This document shows positions 1 to 8,155 of a DNA stretch of 40,621 nucleotides, piece by piece. The notes below the pieces were generated by a model that ran no database searches, was not told the DNA's origin, and saw nothing but the letters and a program-made list of their open reading frames with translations. Each line of letters begins with the position of its first letter. The stretch's first letter is position 1. The position numbers were made by a program, and so were the translations under genes. Source of the DNA: Terribacillus saccharophilus (GTDB taxonomy: Bacteria > Bacillota > Bacilli > Bacillales > Amphibacillaceae); the NCBI RefSeq assembly GCF_002272075.1, contig NZ_NPBJ01000019.1, positions 1 to 40,621 on the forward strand, in the 5' to 3' direction.

Positions 1-201
1 TCCAGCCTCTTTTCTAAAATATTTAAGATGTAGTTTTCGTGTCATGAAGGTTGATGCTTTAGCATCCAAATTTCACTTGTCATAGCATTAGTACCTTAGA
101 ACTTAGCTGATAACATCTACCCACCAGAGCCTTTCGTGGTAGTATGATCTGCAAGCTTTTCAATTCCAGTTATTTTTATCAGTTTTTTTACTTTTTAATT
201 T

Positions 202-239
202 ACTGCACTTGTACCCGCATCTGCTGATACAAGTGCAGT
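202..239. repeat. 12-bp perfect inverted repeat
   Basis: The arms ACTGCACTTGTA (202-213) and TACAAGTGCAGT (228-239) are exact reverse complements around a 14-base loop. No T-run follows on either strand, so it is a poor intrinsic terminator. It could be a decayed terminator or a mobile-element end. The rest of positions 1-328 shows no convincing gene. Confidence 0.55.
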
Positions 240-266
240 GAACATGATATTGTCGATCAAGGACAG

Positions 267-296
267 ATTCTTTAACCGTTTATTCTTTAACCGTTT
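267..296. repeat. Two tandem copies of a 15-bp unit
   Basis: The unit ATTCTTTAACCGTTT occurs twice head to tail (267-281 and 282-296) with no mismatch. It lies in non-coding DNA just before the decayed coiled-coil gene. Its function is unknown; replication slippage is the simplest origin. Confidence 0.7.
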
Positions 297-328
297 GATA
301 TCCTGAAAGATAAACCCATTAGGATCGC

Positions 329-579
329 ATGACATCTTGCAGTGTAGAATTTAAAGGCCGTGAAATAGGTACTCTAAAAGAAGAATTAGCACGTTACACT
401 GGAACAGCAGAAAGTAGAAGTACAAAAGCAAAAAGCCAAAGCAGAATACCTCACCAAAACAAGAGAAGCACTAATCCATGCCGAAGCAAGAATCAAACAA
501 AGAGATGCGGATGTAGATGATGTAAAAGCAGATTACGGTTAATGATTCTGTCAAACATATAAAAGAAGACACAAATTAA
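329..579 (+). pseudogene. Decayed small coiled-coil protein gene
   Basis: Three overlapping reading frames together read like one charged, helical protein. The first frame starts at 329 and gives a stretch around KGREIGTLKEELARY. After a shift near 395 the second frame (396-542) gives a 49-codon Gln/Lys/Glu-rich coiled coil beginning TLEQQKVEVQKQKAKAEYL. A second shift near 537 leads to VNDSVKHIKEDTN and a stop at 577-579. Each frame alone looks non-coding outside its own part, which is why I read this as a gene with two frameshifts and not as a real 63-codon ORF. The parent family is not recognised; phage or conjugative coiled-coil proteins look similar. A terminator-like hairpin follows. 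Confidence 0.4.
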
Positions 580-608
580 TAAACAAACCTAAGACACCTG
601 TGCTAAGA

Positions 609-645
609 AAGGAGCCCTAATTCAAATCAGCGCTCCTTCTTTTAT
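609..645. terminator. Intrinsic terminator, probably bidirectional
   Basis: The arms AAGGAGC (609-615) and GCTCCTT (632-638) form a hairpin followed by TCTTTTATT on the plus strand. It separates the decayed plus-strand gene from the minus-strand oxidoreductase ending at 651, and may serve both. Confidence 0.6.
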
Positions 646-650
646 TACCT

Positions 651-1628
651 TTATTTTTTAAGCTTAACAGGTACACCACTTCTCGCAGACTCCAAAGCAG
701 CATACGTCACCTTATGAGTTAGATATGCATCACTATAATCAGAGCGGATTTGCGAGGTGTCGCCAGTACGAACAGCATGAATAAATGCCTCATTTTCCCG
801 AATGTATGGATTGTCCGTATCCTTATACGCCGTCTTTATGCCTTCTTGATCTATTTCTAGCTTATCGACCTGCCAATCTAGTATTCCTTTATCTGTATAA
901 AGCTTGAGCCCAACATCTCCCATGCCACTAGGAAGGACGCACGTATTCGACAGGTTAGCTACCACGCCATTTTGCAGCCGTAAACTTACCGTACCAATAT
1001 CCGGCACTGTAACATTATCGTGCTTGTTATGCTGTACTTGATTGCCATACATCGCGTAAACTTCTTCAACCTCACCGCAGACGTATCTTAGTAAATCTAC
1101 AATATGCGTTGTTTGTTCGATAAATTGACCGCCAGACTTCTCTTGATCTCTCCACCAGCCCACCATGGGCATCTCGCCCATCCATTTACCTAATACCATA
1201 CCAAGCGTTTGGCTATTTAAGTTTTCCTTTAGATGCTGAACCGAATCACTGTATCGAAAATGATACCCAACAGACGTAATCAAAGAACTTTCATACATAC
1301 GCTCTAACACCTTGGCTGGAATCTTGTCCTCTATCCCCAGAGGCTTTTCGATGAGGAAAGGAATACCCCGCCCAATAAGCTCTAATTCGATCTCTCCCCG
1401 AACCATTGGCGGCGTAACGACATAAACCGCATCAAGCTCCTCTGCGTCCAGCATTTCCACATACTGATCATACCCATTTGCACCCTCATTATCGGCCGCC
1501 ATATCTGCAGCTTTCTCTTTGCTTGTTCCGCAAATAGCCTGGATCTGGACCCCATCCATCTTTGATAGAATGTCAGCATGCTTGCGGCTAAACCAACCTG
1601 TTCCAATCATTCCAATTTTGAGTGTCAT
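651..1628 (-). CDS. Gfo/Idh/MocA family NAD(P)-dependent oxidoreductase
   Basis: This 325-residue protein fits the usual family length. The N-terminus IGMIGTGWFSRKH is a Rossmann dinucleotide-binding loop (GxGxxS variant). FLIEKPLG near residue 92-99 is the family's EKP motif with the catalytic-site lysine. EQTTHIVDLLRYVCGEVEEV near 171-190 fits the conserved helix with a catalytic-type histidine in the C-terminal alpha/beta domain. Members oxidise or reduce sugars, inositols or sugar derivatives in the cytoplasm; the substrate cannot be told from sequence. A GGGAG ribosome binding site precedes the ATG. No sugar transporter or kinase is adjacent, so there is no pathway context. The gene is intact and less AT-rich than the island that follows. 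Confidence 0.9.
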   Translation of the reverse strand: MTLKIGMIGTGWFSRKHADILSKMDGVQIQAICGTSKEKAADMAADNEGANGYDQYVEMLDAEELDAVYVVTPPMVRGEIELELIGRGIPFLIEKPLGIEDKIPAKVLERMYESSLITSVGYHFRYSDSVQHLKENLNSQTLGMVLGKWMGEMPMVGWWRDQEKSGGQFIEQTTHIVDLLRYVCGEVEEVYAMYGNQVQHNKHDNVTVPDIGTVSLRLQNGVVANLSNTCVLPSGMGDVGLKLYTDKGILDWQVDKLEIDQEGIKTAYKDTDNPYIRENEAFIHAVRTGDTSQIRSDYSDAYLTHKVTYAALESARSGVPVKLKK

Positions 1629-1710
1629 GTTTTTCTCTCCCTTGTTTGTGGATAGAGCTGTAAAAAAGAAAGATGATGCTTACTTTTCAGCAGCGTGGTG
1701 TTCTCACGGA

Positions 1711-1959
1711 TCACTTTGATGAAAACAACTTTGAGGTAGTTAAATTTCGGATAGTAAACTGGTACTGTAATATCCTCTGACAACTGGTATTCTTTAAAAA
1801 TTTTATAGCTTTTACCAGTTTCAGTAAATGCTTTATTGATAAAAATGGATCCAGAGCAAATCCGGGAATTGGAAAGCTTCTTTCAATTAATTCATCTTGA
1901 ACAAGCTCACTTTTATTAATCTCAAAGAGACTAGAACGGGCACTAGTAACAGCAGACAT
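1711..1959 (-). CDS. Unrecognised 82-residue ORF, possibly a gene remnant
   Basis: The translation has a protein-like composition, with a Pro/Gly turn (PIPGFALDPFL) and amphipathic helices. However, it has no ribosome binding site before the ATG and I recognise no family. It could be the C-terminal part of a larger decayed gene lying upstream of the oxidoreductase on the same strand. The gap 1629-2131 otherwise contains only the inverted repeat at 2002-2023. Confidence 0.25.
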   Translation of the reverse strand: MSAVTSARSSLFEINKSELVQDELIERSFPIPGFALDPFLSIKHLLKLVKAIKFLKNTSCQRILQYQFTIRNLTTSKLFSSK

Positions 1960-2000
1960 GGATGATTAAGATGGATGGCGAGTATGACTGAGTTTTTAAC

Positions 2001-2030
2001 AACGTAAACATACACGTTTACGTATAAACC
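2001..2030. repeat. Left copy of a direct repeat flanking the retron, containing a dyad
   Basis: The sequence AACGTAAACATA (2001-2012) recurs exactly at 4270-4281, and the following bases are also related (CGTTTACGTATAAACC here, CCGTTAAGTAAACC there). Inside this copy, ACGTAAAC (2002-2009) and GTTTACGT (2016-2023) form a perfect 8-bp dyad with a 6-base spacer. The two copies bracket the whole retron, from its upstream region to its terminator. They may be cassette boundaries or attachment-site remnants. Confidence 0.5.
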
Positions 2031-2131
2031 AAACATGACACTTATTTGGAAATCCATTTTTGCTTATCTTATATCTAACATTTAGTGTATAGTTTAATTT
2101 AGATAAAATTCAATATATAGGTGGACTGATA

Positions 2132-3022
2132 ATGAAGAGTCAATCTGAATTGAAAGTAGAGTTAGGCGTTAGATTAATCGAAACAGCAACTCCATACATT
2201 ATTGATGTAATAAAAAAAGAAATTAACATTTTTCTTATAGGTGCAGATATAAAAGATAAGGAAAGTATGAGGTATAAGGTACAGAACTCAATAAAACACA
2301 AAGTAAACATACTGCTCCCAGAAACCATATTTGAGGATCAATTATTACTTAAAGAATATAACATGCTCACATTGGAGAACATATTAGCTCATAGTGTAGA
2401 TGCTGTAGTTATGTGTATAGAAAGCCCTGGTTCTTTCACTGAATTAGGAGCTTTTGCAAATCATAAGGATCTGAATAAAAAACTAGTGGTTTGTCTAAAT
2501 CAGAAATACTCACGAGCTAAAAGCTTTATAAATCTTGGACCTATAAAATATCTAAAACAAAATACTACTTCCATTGTATATTCTGAAAACTATACTGAAC
2601 CTTTCAATGAAAAAAAAATAGATACACTTCTTAAACATATTAAAACAGTAAAGAAAAAAAACAACCAGAATATGGTATATAACTTGCACAATCCTATTTT
2701 TTCTGAAAGGTATGTACTTACACTACTCTATATTGTAGATTCAATAGACAGACCCACACTGTATAACATAATTAAGCAGAAGTTCTCTAATGATAAAGCT
2801 AAAAAAGAAGAGATTATTAGTATTATACACTCTAGTTTAAGTTCTTTATCATATAAAAGGGATTTACACTTCCAATCAAGAGACAAAACTTATTCCTTAA
2901 CTAGAAAAGGCAAAAATCGTATTCATACAGAGTATCCTGACCACTTTATTCACAGCAGTCTAGACAGTTTAAGAATTGAAATGTTAAACTTTAATACAAG
3001 AAGGCCTAGAACTTATGCTTAG
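2132..3022 (+). CDS. Retron St85/Eco1-family effector: NDT-like N-glycosidase with winged helix
   Basis: This 296-residue protein has two parts. Residues about 30-170 form a nucleoside deoxyribosyltransferase-like Rossmann domain: FLIGAD at 34-39, then SPGSFTELGAF at 98-108 with Glu104 in the place of the catalytic glutamate of this family. Residues about 185-275 look like a winged helix-turn-helix ending in YSLTRKGKNRI. This layout is that of the effector of type II-A retrons such as Eco1 (Ec86), where the protein is held inactive by the msDNA-RT complex and kills or arrests the cell on phage attack; the Eco1 effector hydrolyses NAD+. AGGTGG precedes the ATG. The last four sense codons and the stop lie inside the predicted ncRNA. 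GC content is much lower than in the core genes. Confidence 0.88.
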   Translation: MKSQSELKVELGVRLIETATPYIIDVIKKEINIFLIGADIKDKESMRYKVQNSIKHKVNILLPETIFEDQLLLKEYNMLTLENILAHSVDAVVMCIESPGSFTELGAFANHKDLNKKLVVCLNQKYSRAKSFINLGPIKYLKQNTTSIVYSENYTEPFNEKKIDTLLKHIKTVKKKNNQNMVYNLHNPIFSERYVLTLLYIVDSIDRPTLYNIIKQKFSNDKAKKEEIISIIHSSLSSLSYKRDLHFQSRDKTYSLTRKGKNRIHTEYPDHFIHSSLDSLRIEMLNFNTRRPRTYA

Positions 3023-3164
3023 AAACCTACTTTTACCGATAGTGATTCGCTATCGTAGTAAATTACATGCTTTTCAACCATGGCTGTTAAACCCCCTCGT
3101 TTCACCAGGAAACAAGTTGATTTAACAGCCAAGGCTTACTTATGGTAAGTATATTCTAGGCCTT
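3001..3164 (+). ncRNA. Retron msr-msd non-coding RNA (type II-A)
   Basis: The ends are an 11-nt inverted repeat: a1 AAGGCCTAGAA (3001-3011) and a2 TTCTAGGCCTT (3154-3164). The msr hairpin pairs CGATAGTG (3037-3044) with CGCTATCG (3048-3055), extended by TTTAC/GTAAA (3032-3036, 3058-3062) after a 2-nt bulge. The msd hairpin pairs CCATGGCTGTTAAA (3078-3091) with TTTAACAGCCAAGG (3121-3134), with one mismatch, and holds an inner GTTTC/GAAAC hairpin (3099-3103, 3109-3113). A TTAG at 3019-3022, just after a1, is the best candidate for the priming guanosine and is also the effector's stop codon. The element lies between effector and RT, as in Eco1. Exact ends are inferred from the a1/a2 repeats. Confidence 0.85.
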
Positions 3165-3184
3165 TATTAAAGGATGTGTACATA

Positions 3185-4144
3185 ATGAATATAGCAGCAT
3201 ACACTTTGGGCATACCCAAAATAGATTCTTTATTAGATCTATCAAATGCTATTAATTTAAGCGAGTATACATTGCAAAGAATTTTAAACAGTGTAGACGA
3301 TCAATACTATCTTATTAAGATTCCTAAAAAAGATAACTCATTTAGAGAAGTATATTCCCCATCACCAGCTTTAAAGGCTATTCAAAAATGGATACTAGAG
3401 AATATATTACAGCCTATTGCAGTTGATCCGTCTGCTACGGCCTTTCAAAAAGGCGTGACTATACGAAATAATGTAGAGTTGCATATTGATAATCAATTCT
3501 TACTCTGTATGGACATAAAGGACTTTTTTCCGAGTATAAAAAAGAATAGAGTATACCAACTTTTTAGATCTGTTGGTTACGACGAGCATATTTCTTTAGT
3601 ATTTTCGCGTTTCTGTACATATAAGGAGTTTCTACCACAAGGAGCTGTAACTTCTCCTTCTATTTCTAATATAATTAGTATTAAATTAGATAGAAGGTTG
3701 AATGGTTATTGCTCATTACGGAATATTGTTTATTCAAGATATGCTGATGATTTCACCTTCTCTTCTAATAATACGGATAAACTAAGGAAATCTATAAATA
3801 TATTGAAAGCAATAATTGAAGACGAAGGATACACTTTAAATACCAGCAAAACAAGATTACTGATTCCTGGTAACAAAAGAAAAGTTACCGGTTTAATTAT
3901 TTCTGATTCTAAAAGTATTAGTATTGGTAGAAAGCAGAGAAGAATATTAAGAGCAAAAATTCACCACAGTATTTTTAAGATGGAGAAAAATACTGATTCC
4001 TGGCGACTTTTTAATAAGCATATTAACGGTTGGTTAAGTTTTCTTAAAGGCATAGATTATGAAAGTTATATAAGTTTATTGAAATATAGAGAGAACCTTA
4101 AGCAAAAGAAAAAGGAACAAGAAGATATTATATCTGTATTTTAG
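3185..4144 (+). CDS. Retron reverse transcriptase
   Basis: The RT makes the msDNA from the adjacent ncRNA. In the reading frame that opens with GTG at 3176 (322 codons), visible motifs are the RT1-like VYSPSPALKAIQKWI (59-73), retron domain X NVELH (99-103, variant of NAxxH), motif A DIKDFFPSI (113-121), motif B QGAVTSPSISN (155-165), motif C YADD (189-192) and retron domain Y VTG (237-239). The presence of both X and Y motifs separates it from group II intron and DGR enzymes. I place the start at ATG 3185 because AAAGGA ends about 10 bases before it but only 1-2 bases before the GTG. The enzyme looks intact; length is typical of retron RTs. Confidence 0.92.
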   Translation: MNIAAYTLGIPKIDSLLDLSNAINLSEYTLQRILNSVDDQYYLIKIPKKDNSFREVYSPSPALKAIQKWILENILQPIAVDPSATAFQKGVTIRNNVELHIDNQFLLCMDIKDFFPSIKKNRVYQLFRSVGYDEHISLVFSRFCTYKEFLPQGAVTSPSISNIISIKLDRRLNGYCSLRNIVYSRYADDFTFSSNNTDKLRKSINILKAIIEDEGYTLNTSKTRLLIPGNKRKVTGLIISDSKSISIGRKQRRILRAKIHHSIFKMEKNTDSWRLFNKHINGWLSFLKGIDYESYISLLKYRENLKQKKKEQEDIISVF

Positions 4145-4178
4145 TGCAAAGTGATTAATAAATCCTTGCACTTTTTTA
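4143..4178 (+). terminator. Intrinsic terminator of the retron operon
   Basis: AGTGCAA (4143-4149) pairs with TTGCACT (4166-4172) and is followed by a run of T (CTTTTTTA). The stem begins at the RT stop codon. Confidence 0.75.
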
Positions 4179-4269
4179 TTTCTCCATATGTTGTTACATC
4201 CTTCAAATTATATCGAAAAGATAATTATATTTTAAAATGATAAGATGGATCGCAATAAATTTAAGATAA

Positions 4270-4296
4270 AACGTAAACATAACCGTTAAGTAAACC
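4270..4296. repeat. Right copy of the direct repeat flanking the retron
   Basis: AACGTAAACATA (4270-4281) is identical to 2001-2012; the next 15 bases (ACCGTTAAGTAAACC) resemble the left copy with small gaps. It lies about 90 bases beyond the retron terminator. Confidence 0.5.
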
Positions 4297-5173
4297 TTAG
4301 AGATTTTATAGAGTGTGAACTTTAGCATTCCTTGTACTTATTAAAATATAAGCTCGAAAAACTTTCTGAAGATTGTAGAATAAATCCCCTTTGCTTTAAT
4401 AAGAATCCTCATCCAGTTCCAAGGCTGTTGAATCAGCAACATCGGAACAATTGGAAGGGAAAACTTCTTTAATTAGGAAAGGGCGAGTTTCCTGACTTGA
4501 AACAGCAAATACTGTTACTTTAATAACATTTTTAATGAATGCAGCTTCTTGTGGTAATTACGTACCTTACTATCTTATTTCTGGTTATTTTGAGTTTTGT
4601 TATTTCGAAAAAATCTTACATAGGTTTCGTTTATTGTTAACAATGATGATAAATAACAATCGGTCTTCTCAATGTAACAACTTAAAGAGTTAAAAGATAT
4701 TTATTGCACCAATCGCAAATGGAACAAAATATTTGAATGAAAGATTTGTTTTAACTGAGGTGACTATCTAAAAAATAGATTTAATAGCCTAATAATACTT
4801 ACTTCCCATCCAGAAGAAGTACTATTTCCCTGTACTATCCAATACATGTTAAAGATATGTTAGAATAATGGCCTTGATTAATCGTCTGCTCGTAAAGCTG
4901 GTGACGTGATTAGAAGTATTAGTAAAGCATATAACCTAACCCCTTTTTTAAATTGAAATAAGACGATTAATAATTTTCTAGCAATAGCCAAGGTAAACTT
5001 TCTTGTTTCATCTACTACTTTTTTAACTATCCTACTCGATTTCAAAGGTTCGTATTGATGAAGGAATACGAGCAGATGCGACAGTTTGTTTCTTCGAATT
5101 CTAATTAGGAGTACTGATGAATTTACAAAAGTATTTCACCACTAGAAGTTCCTGTATAACATTTTTTCTCGCC
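4297..5173. other. Gene-free degenerate stretch
   Basis: No intact gene is visible on either strand. Short protein-like scraps remain. Positions 4496-4640 on the plus strand read as a hydrophobic helix (VVITYLTILFLVILSFVIS) if one base is removed near 4550. Around 4887 there is a scrap SARKAGDVIRSISKAYN and around 5052 RIDEGIRADATVCFFEF before a stop. These suggest several decayed genes, but none can be assigned to a family. Confidence 0.5.
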
Positions 5174-6363
5174 CTAGTTCTTAATACTTTTAAAATAAAG
5201 GGATAGTTTGATTAATTTATTGCATAACTTCTGTAAAGCAACAATACTTTCTTTTTTTTTCATTTCTTGATATTCTTCTTTTGTTTGATATCTCCTTAAA
5301 AAGTAAGGAAAATAGTGTTCTTTAATTGAATGTGTAAATGTGCTAACAAGCTTATCTACCTCTAGTAATTCCATCCTTATATCCAGTGGTAGCAAGTCAT
5401 TATTATTATCTATAAACTCTTTAATTTTTCTCTTATGGAATGCTGAGAACCCTTCTAGCAATTCATTTAAGTTTATATTTAAAATATCTTTATTTTTTCA
5501 TTAATAGAATACTCTAGTATGGATGACGATCTAACTTTAAGTTCATCACTAATCATATTCCATTTCTCCACTGTCAAATTATATAAATCTTCATTTCCAG
5601 AAAATTTCAAAATATCTATTTCAATTTTAAGTTCCTTTTGTTTTATTTTTAATGATTCTATCTTATCAAAAAAGTAAAAGAACTTATCTTCATACTCTTT
5701 TATACTTGGAATCTGCTGATAGAAACCATCATGAATAGATGTGCCACTTGTTACATCCCAAACTTTAAAATCAGAACCAAATATACTAAAGTCTATCTGC
5801 TCTTTTCTATCTGCAACTCTTTTTAAAGATTCAAATGTCTCATCTATAGTTTTAGATGTAATAAACCCCTCATCTCTTTCTAGTAAATATAGTAAATTCC
5901 TAATAAAACTTTCTATTAGTTTCTCAAAACTTCGCCCCATAAAATTATATACCACTTTAAGTTCTCTTCTTTTTTGATAATAGTTAAACAAACTGGCAAT
6001 AATAAAAGTACTTACTACAATTCCTATAGAATCTGCAATAACATTAGGTATTATTTCATCCAGCCAAAAATCCTTATCCCAAAAACCGCTTGCCCTCTCA
6101 TTTATTATCTCGAAATAGAAAGAAAAGCTAAAGATTCCTATCACTATTAGAGCAATGATAATAGGGATAGCGTTATCCTTAATTAGTATTTTTAGTTTAC
6201 TAGTAAGCTGAAAAATATAATTCGCTAATCTTACCTGAGTAGTAAATATTTTATAGAAAAACTTATTACATACTTTTCTATAACTTCTCCGAGTCTTATG
6301 TATCTTATATCTTAAATACTTAAAAACTGTGATCACCTCAATATCAGTATAGATCGTAAACAT
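5174..6363 (-). pseudogene. Two-TM membrane protein gene interrupted by one frameshift
   Basis: Two minus-strand frames, 6363-5479 (294 residues) and 5461-5174 (95 residues, opening with TTG), are parts of one protein. The second frame reads without a stop upstream into the first through NKDILNINLNELLEGF, joining after SINEK at a run of six A (plus-strand T6 at 5493-5498). One extra A would give a single 396-residue protein. Residues 1-60 are basic; 65-87 (AIPIIIALIVIGIF and on) and 104-128 are transmembrane helices; the rest is a charged, mostly helical cytoplasmic domain. The family is not recognised. The cause could be a real mutation, a homopolymer sequencing error or slippage; the context around the A run does not match a classical -1 slippery heptamer. 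It lies between the retron and another orphan, so a defence role is possible but unproven. Confidence 0.7.
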
Positions 6364-6655
6364 TATATTCTACCTAATATAAATAATTTGCAAGTTCATT
6401 TCATCCTAACGGATTTTACATTTTAGAAGGTTACAACAATTACTAGAATAAGTTCTTTTCTTTTTCTTTTCATGAAATTTGACTATTTTAATCACCTGAC
6501 TTACTTCTTCCTTCCGCTAAAATATCCCAAATCATCAGCTATCATAACACTTTTGTAGAAGTTTAGTCTTAAAAATTCATGACTATGGGTGCACATCCAT
6601 ATGAATCACTAGGATTAGTTTTAGATAAGATTAGATTCTCAGATGATATATATGA

Positions 6656-8026
6656 TCAAAAATCAATATTTTCCACATGAGAGAGGCCATACTTTATGAA
6701 ATCTGCTAAAGAGGCTGGCCTTACACACTGGTTAAACATTCGCTCAAATATCCCATCATGTAAAATTTGTTTAATTTCACCATATTGAATTTCTATTGCC
6801 TGCCCGTTATATTCAAAAGATTTCAGCTGTGAAGGTACATTATTGAGTTTGGCAGTTTGTTTTTTTGTCAATAGATTAACCTTCAACCCTTTTTCTTCCA
6901 AGATATTAAACCATTTTTTTATATCTAGAGAGATCAATATAGTCTTATCTCTATTAACTAATCGAACTTTATCATCAATAGAAAACGGGTGTAAAAATAT
7001 AGGAAACGCTGTAGGGGCATTAATAAAACTAATGAGATTTACCGTTGGAAAATCTATGCCCATAGATTTTTTCCACACCTCGAAACCTTCATGTATTGGA
7101 ATTTTGGAAGTATTATATACCCCTAATACTAAGCACTCATCAATTCTTCTTAATGAATAATTATGTTTATCCACCTCCTCCAGCATTTTAGAAATAATCC
7201 CATCGTAGTGTTGTGTATAAAAAACGTCGTTAATTATTTTTAAATCAATACCTGTAACATCATCTTTCCCTTCTCCTGTATTAATAATATTCGCAGTCTT
7301 TAATGCTTTAGATTGTTGTTTTACATACCTACTAAATTGTTTTTGGAACTTCGTATCTTTGCCCGATAATTCGTAGTAAAGCTTTCTTTCACATTGATTA
7401 TCAGCATAGTCTTGAATTATTTCCTCGATTTTTTCATTTACCTTTCCTTCTTTTAATTCTATTATTCTAATTTGAGGATTATCAGGCTCTCTAACTATTA
7501 AATCACCTACTTGTATAAATGAAGTAATGTCAGTTATCAAAGGGAAAGTGTTGTTATTGCTTTTAAAAATACCCTCAACTACTTCGATATCATGTTTTAG
7601 ATTAGAATTATATATTTCAACAGGTGGAATATCTTTGTATAACCTTCTTATTGTAGTAATATCATTCCCAAATAATTGCCACGCGATAGTGTCAGCTGCT
7701 TTTCTCAATATTTTCTCTTTATATGTTATTACATCTAAATTCTTTTCATATTTTTGGATAATATCCTTTTCTTTATTTTGTCTCATCATCTCTTTAATCT
7801 GGTCTTTAGTTCTAAGCTTTTTATTACCTAATATAATTAGATTTTGTATTATCAAGTTTTGGGCTTTCATAAATCCTAAATGTACCTTTGAACCAAATTC
7901 TATTCTCCTATCAACATTTTTGATTGAATTAAATGAATCCAATTTAAATGAAATATTTTTAATGCCATATTCGAGACAGTAATGGAGAATTGACTTTAAT
8001 TCTCTATTAAAATTATTATCTAGCAC
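6656..8026 (-). CDS. Orphan 456-residue protein with PD-(D/E)XK-like motif
   Basis: I do not recognise the family. Around residues 168-198 a pattern typical of PD-(D/E)XK nucleases appears: VGDLIV with Asp175, a short turn, then RIIELKEGKVN with Glu190 and Lys192. The C-terminal half contains alternating beta and helical segments and a GLSHVENIDF tail; the N-terminal 120 residues look helical. No transmembrane segment or signal peptide is seen. The GTG start is supported by AGGAG nine bases upstream. A 33-codon ORF overlaps the start by 11 bases, suggesting translational coupling. It is very AT-rich, unlike the neighbouring groEL, and lies in an island with a retron, so transfer is likely. 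A nuclease role is inference from one motif. Confidence 0.75.
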   Translation of the reverse strand: MLDNNFNRELKSILHYCLEYGIKNISFKLDSFNSIKNVDRRIEFGSKVHLGFMKAQNLIIQNLIILGNKKLRTKDQIKEMMRQNKEKDIIQKYEKNLDVITYKEKILRKAADTIAWQLFGNDITTIRRLYKDIPPVEIYNSNLKHDIEVVEGIFKSNNNTFPLITDITSFIQVGDLIVREPDNPQIRIIELKEGKVNEKIEEIIQDYADNQCERKLYYELSGKDTKFQKQFSRYVKQQSKALKTANIINTGEGKDDVTGIDLKIINDVFYTQHYDGIISKMLEEVDKHNYSLRRIDECLVLGVYNTSKIPIHEGFEVWKKSMGIDFPTVNLISFINAPTAFPIFLHPFSIDDKVRLVNRDKTILISLDIKKWFNILEEKGLKVNLLTKKQTAKLNNVPSQLKSFEYNGQAIEIQYGEIKQILHDGIFERMFNQCVRPASLADFIKYGLSHVENIDF

Positions 8027-8117
8027 TCTCTACAACTCCTTCTTTATGTATCTCATTTCTTTTAGCTTTATGAATTGTTTTTTTTATATTAAGTAAAACT
8101 TTAACTCTAATTGACAT
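8016..8117 (-). CDS. Possible 33-residue leader peptide overlapping the orphan gene
   Basis: An ATG at 8117 opens 33 codons, beginning MSIRVKVLLNIKKT and rich in Lys/Arg. It ends at TAA 8018-8016, 11 bases inside the downstream 456-codon gene. A GAAAGAG sequence lies at a workable distance upstream. Overlap of this kind often couples translation. It may equally be a chance ORF in AT-rich DNA. Confidence 0.3.
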   Translation of the reverse strand: MSIRVKVLLNIKKTIHKAKRNEIHKEGVVESAR

Positions 8118-8155
8118 AATTACTCTTTCTTTATTTTCCGTATGTTTAATAAAAC

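Noticed and set aside
5480-5500. Programmed -1 frameshift at the A6 run
   Set aside because: The zero-frame phasing (GAA AAA ATA) does not give a proper X XXY YYZ slippery heptamer and no obvious downstream pseudoknot was seen; mutation or sequencing error is simpler.
6582-6680. 33-codon plus-strand ORF starting MTMGAHPYESLGL
   Set aside because: No ribosome binding site, overlaps the end of the orphan gene, no recognisable family; possibly a scrap of an older gene.
7527-7982. 151-codon hydrophobic plus-strand ORF
   Set aside because: Antisense of the AT-rich orphan gene; the hydrophobic composition follows from Lys/Asn/Glu-rich codons on the other strand.
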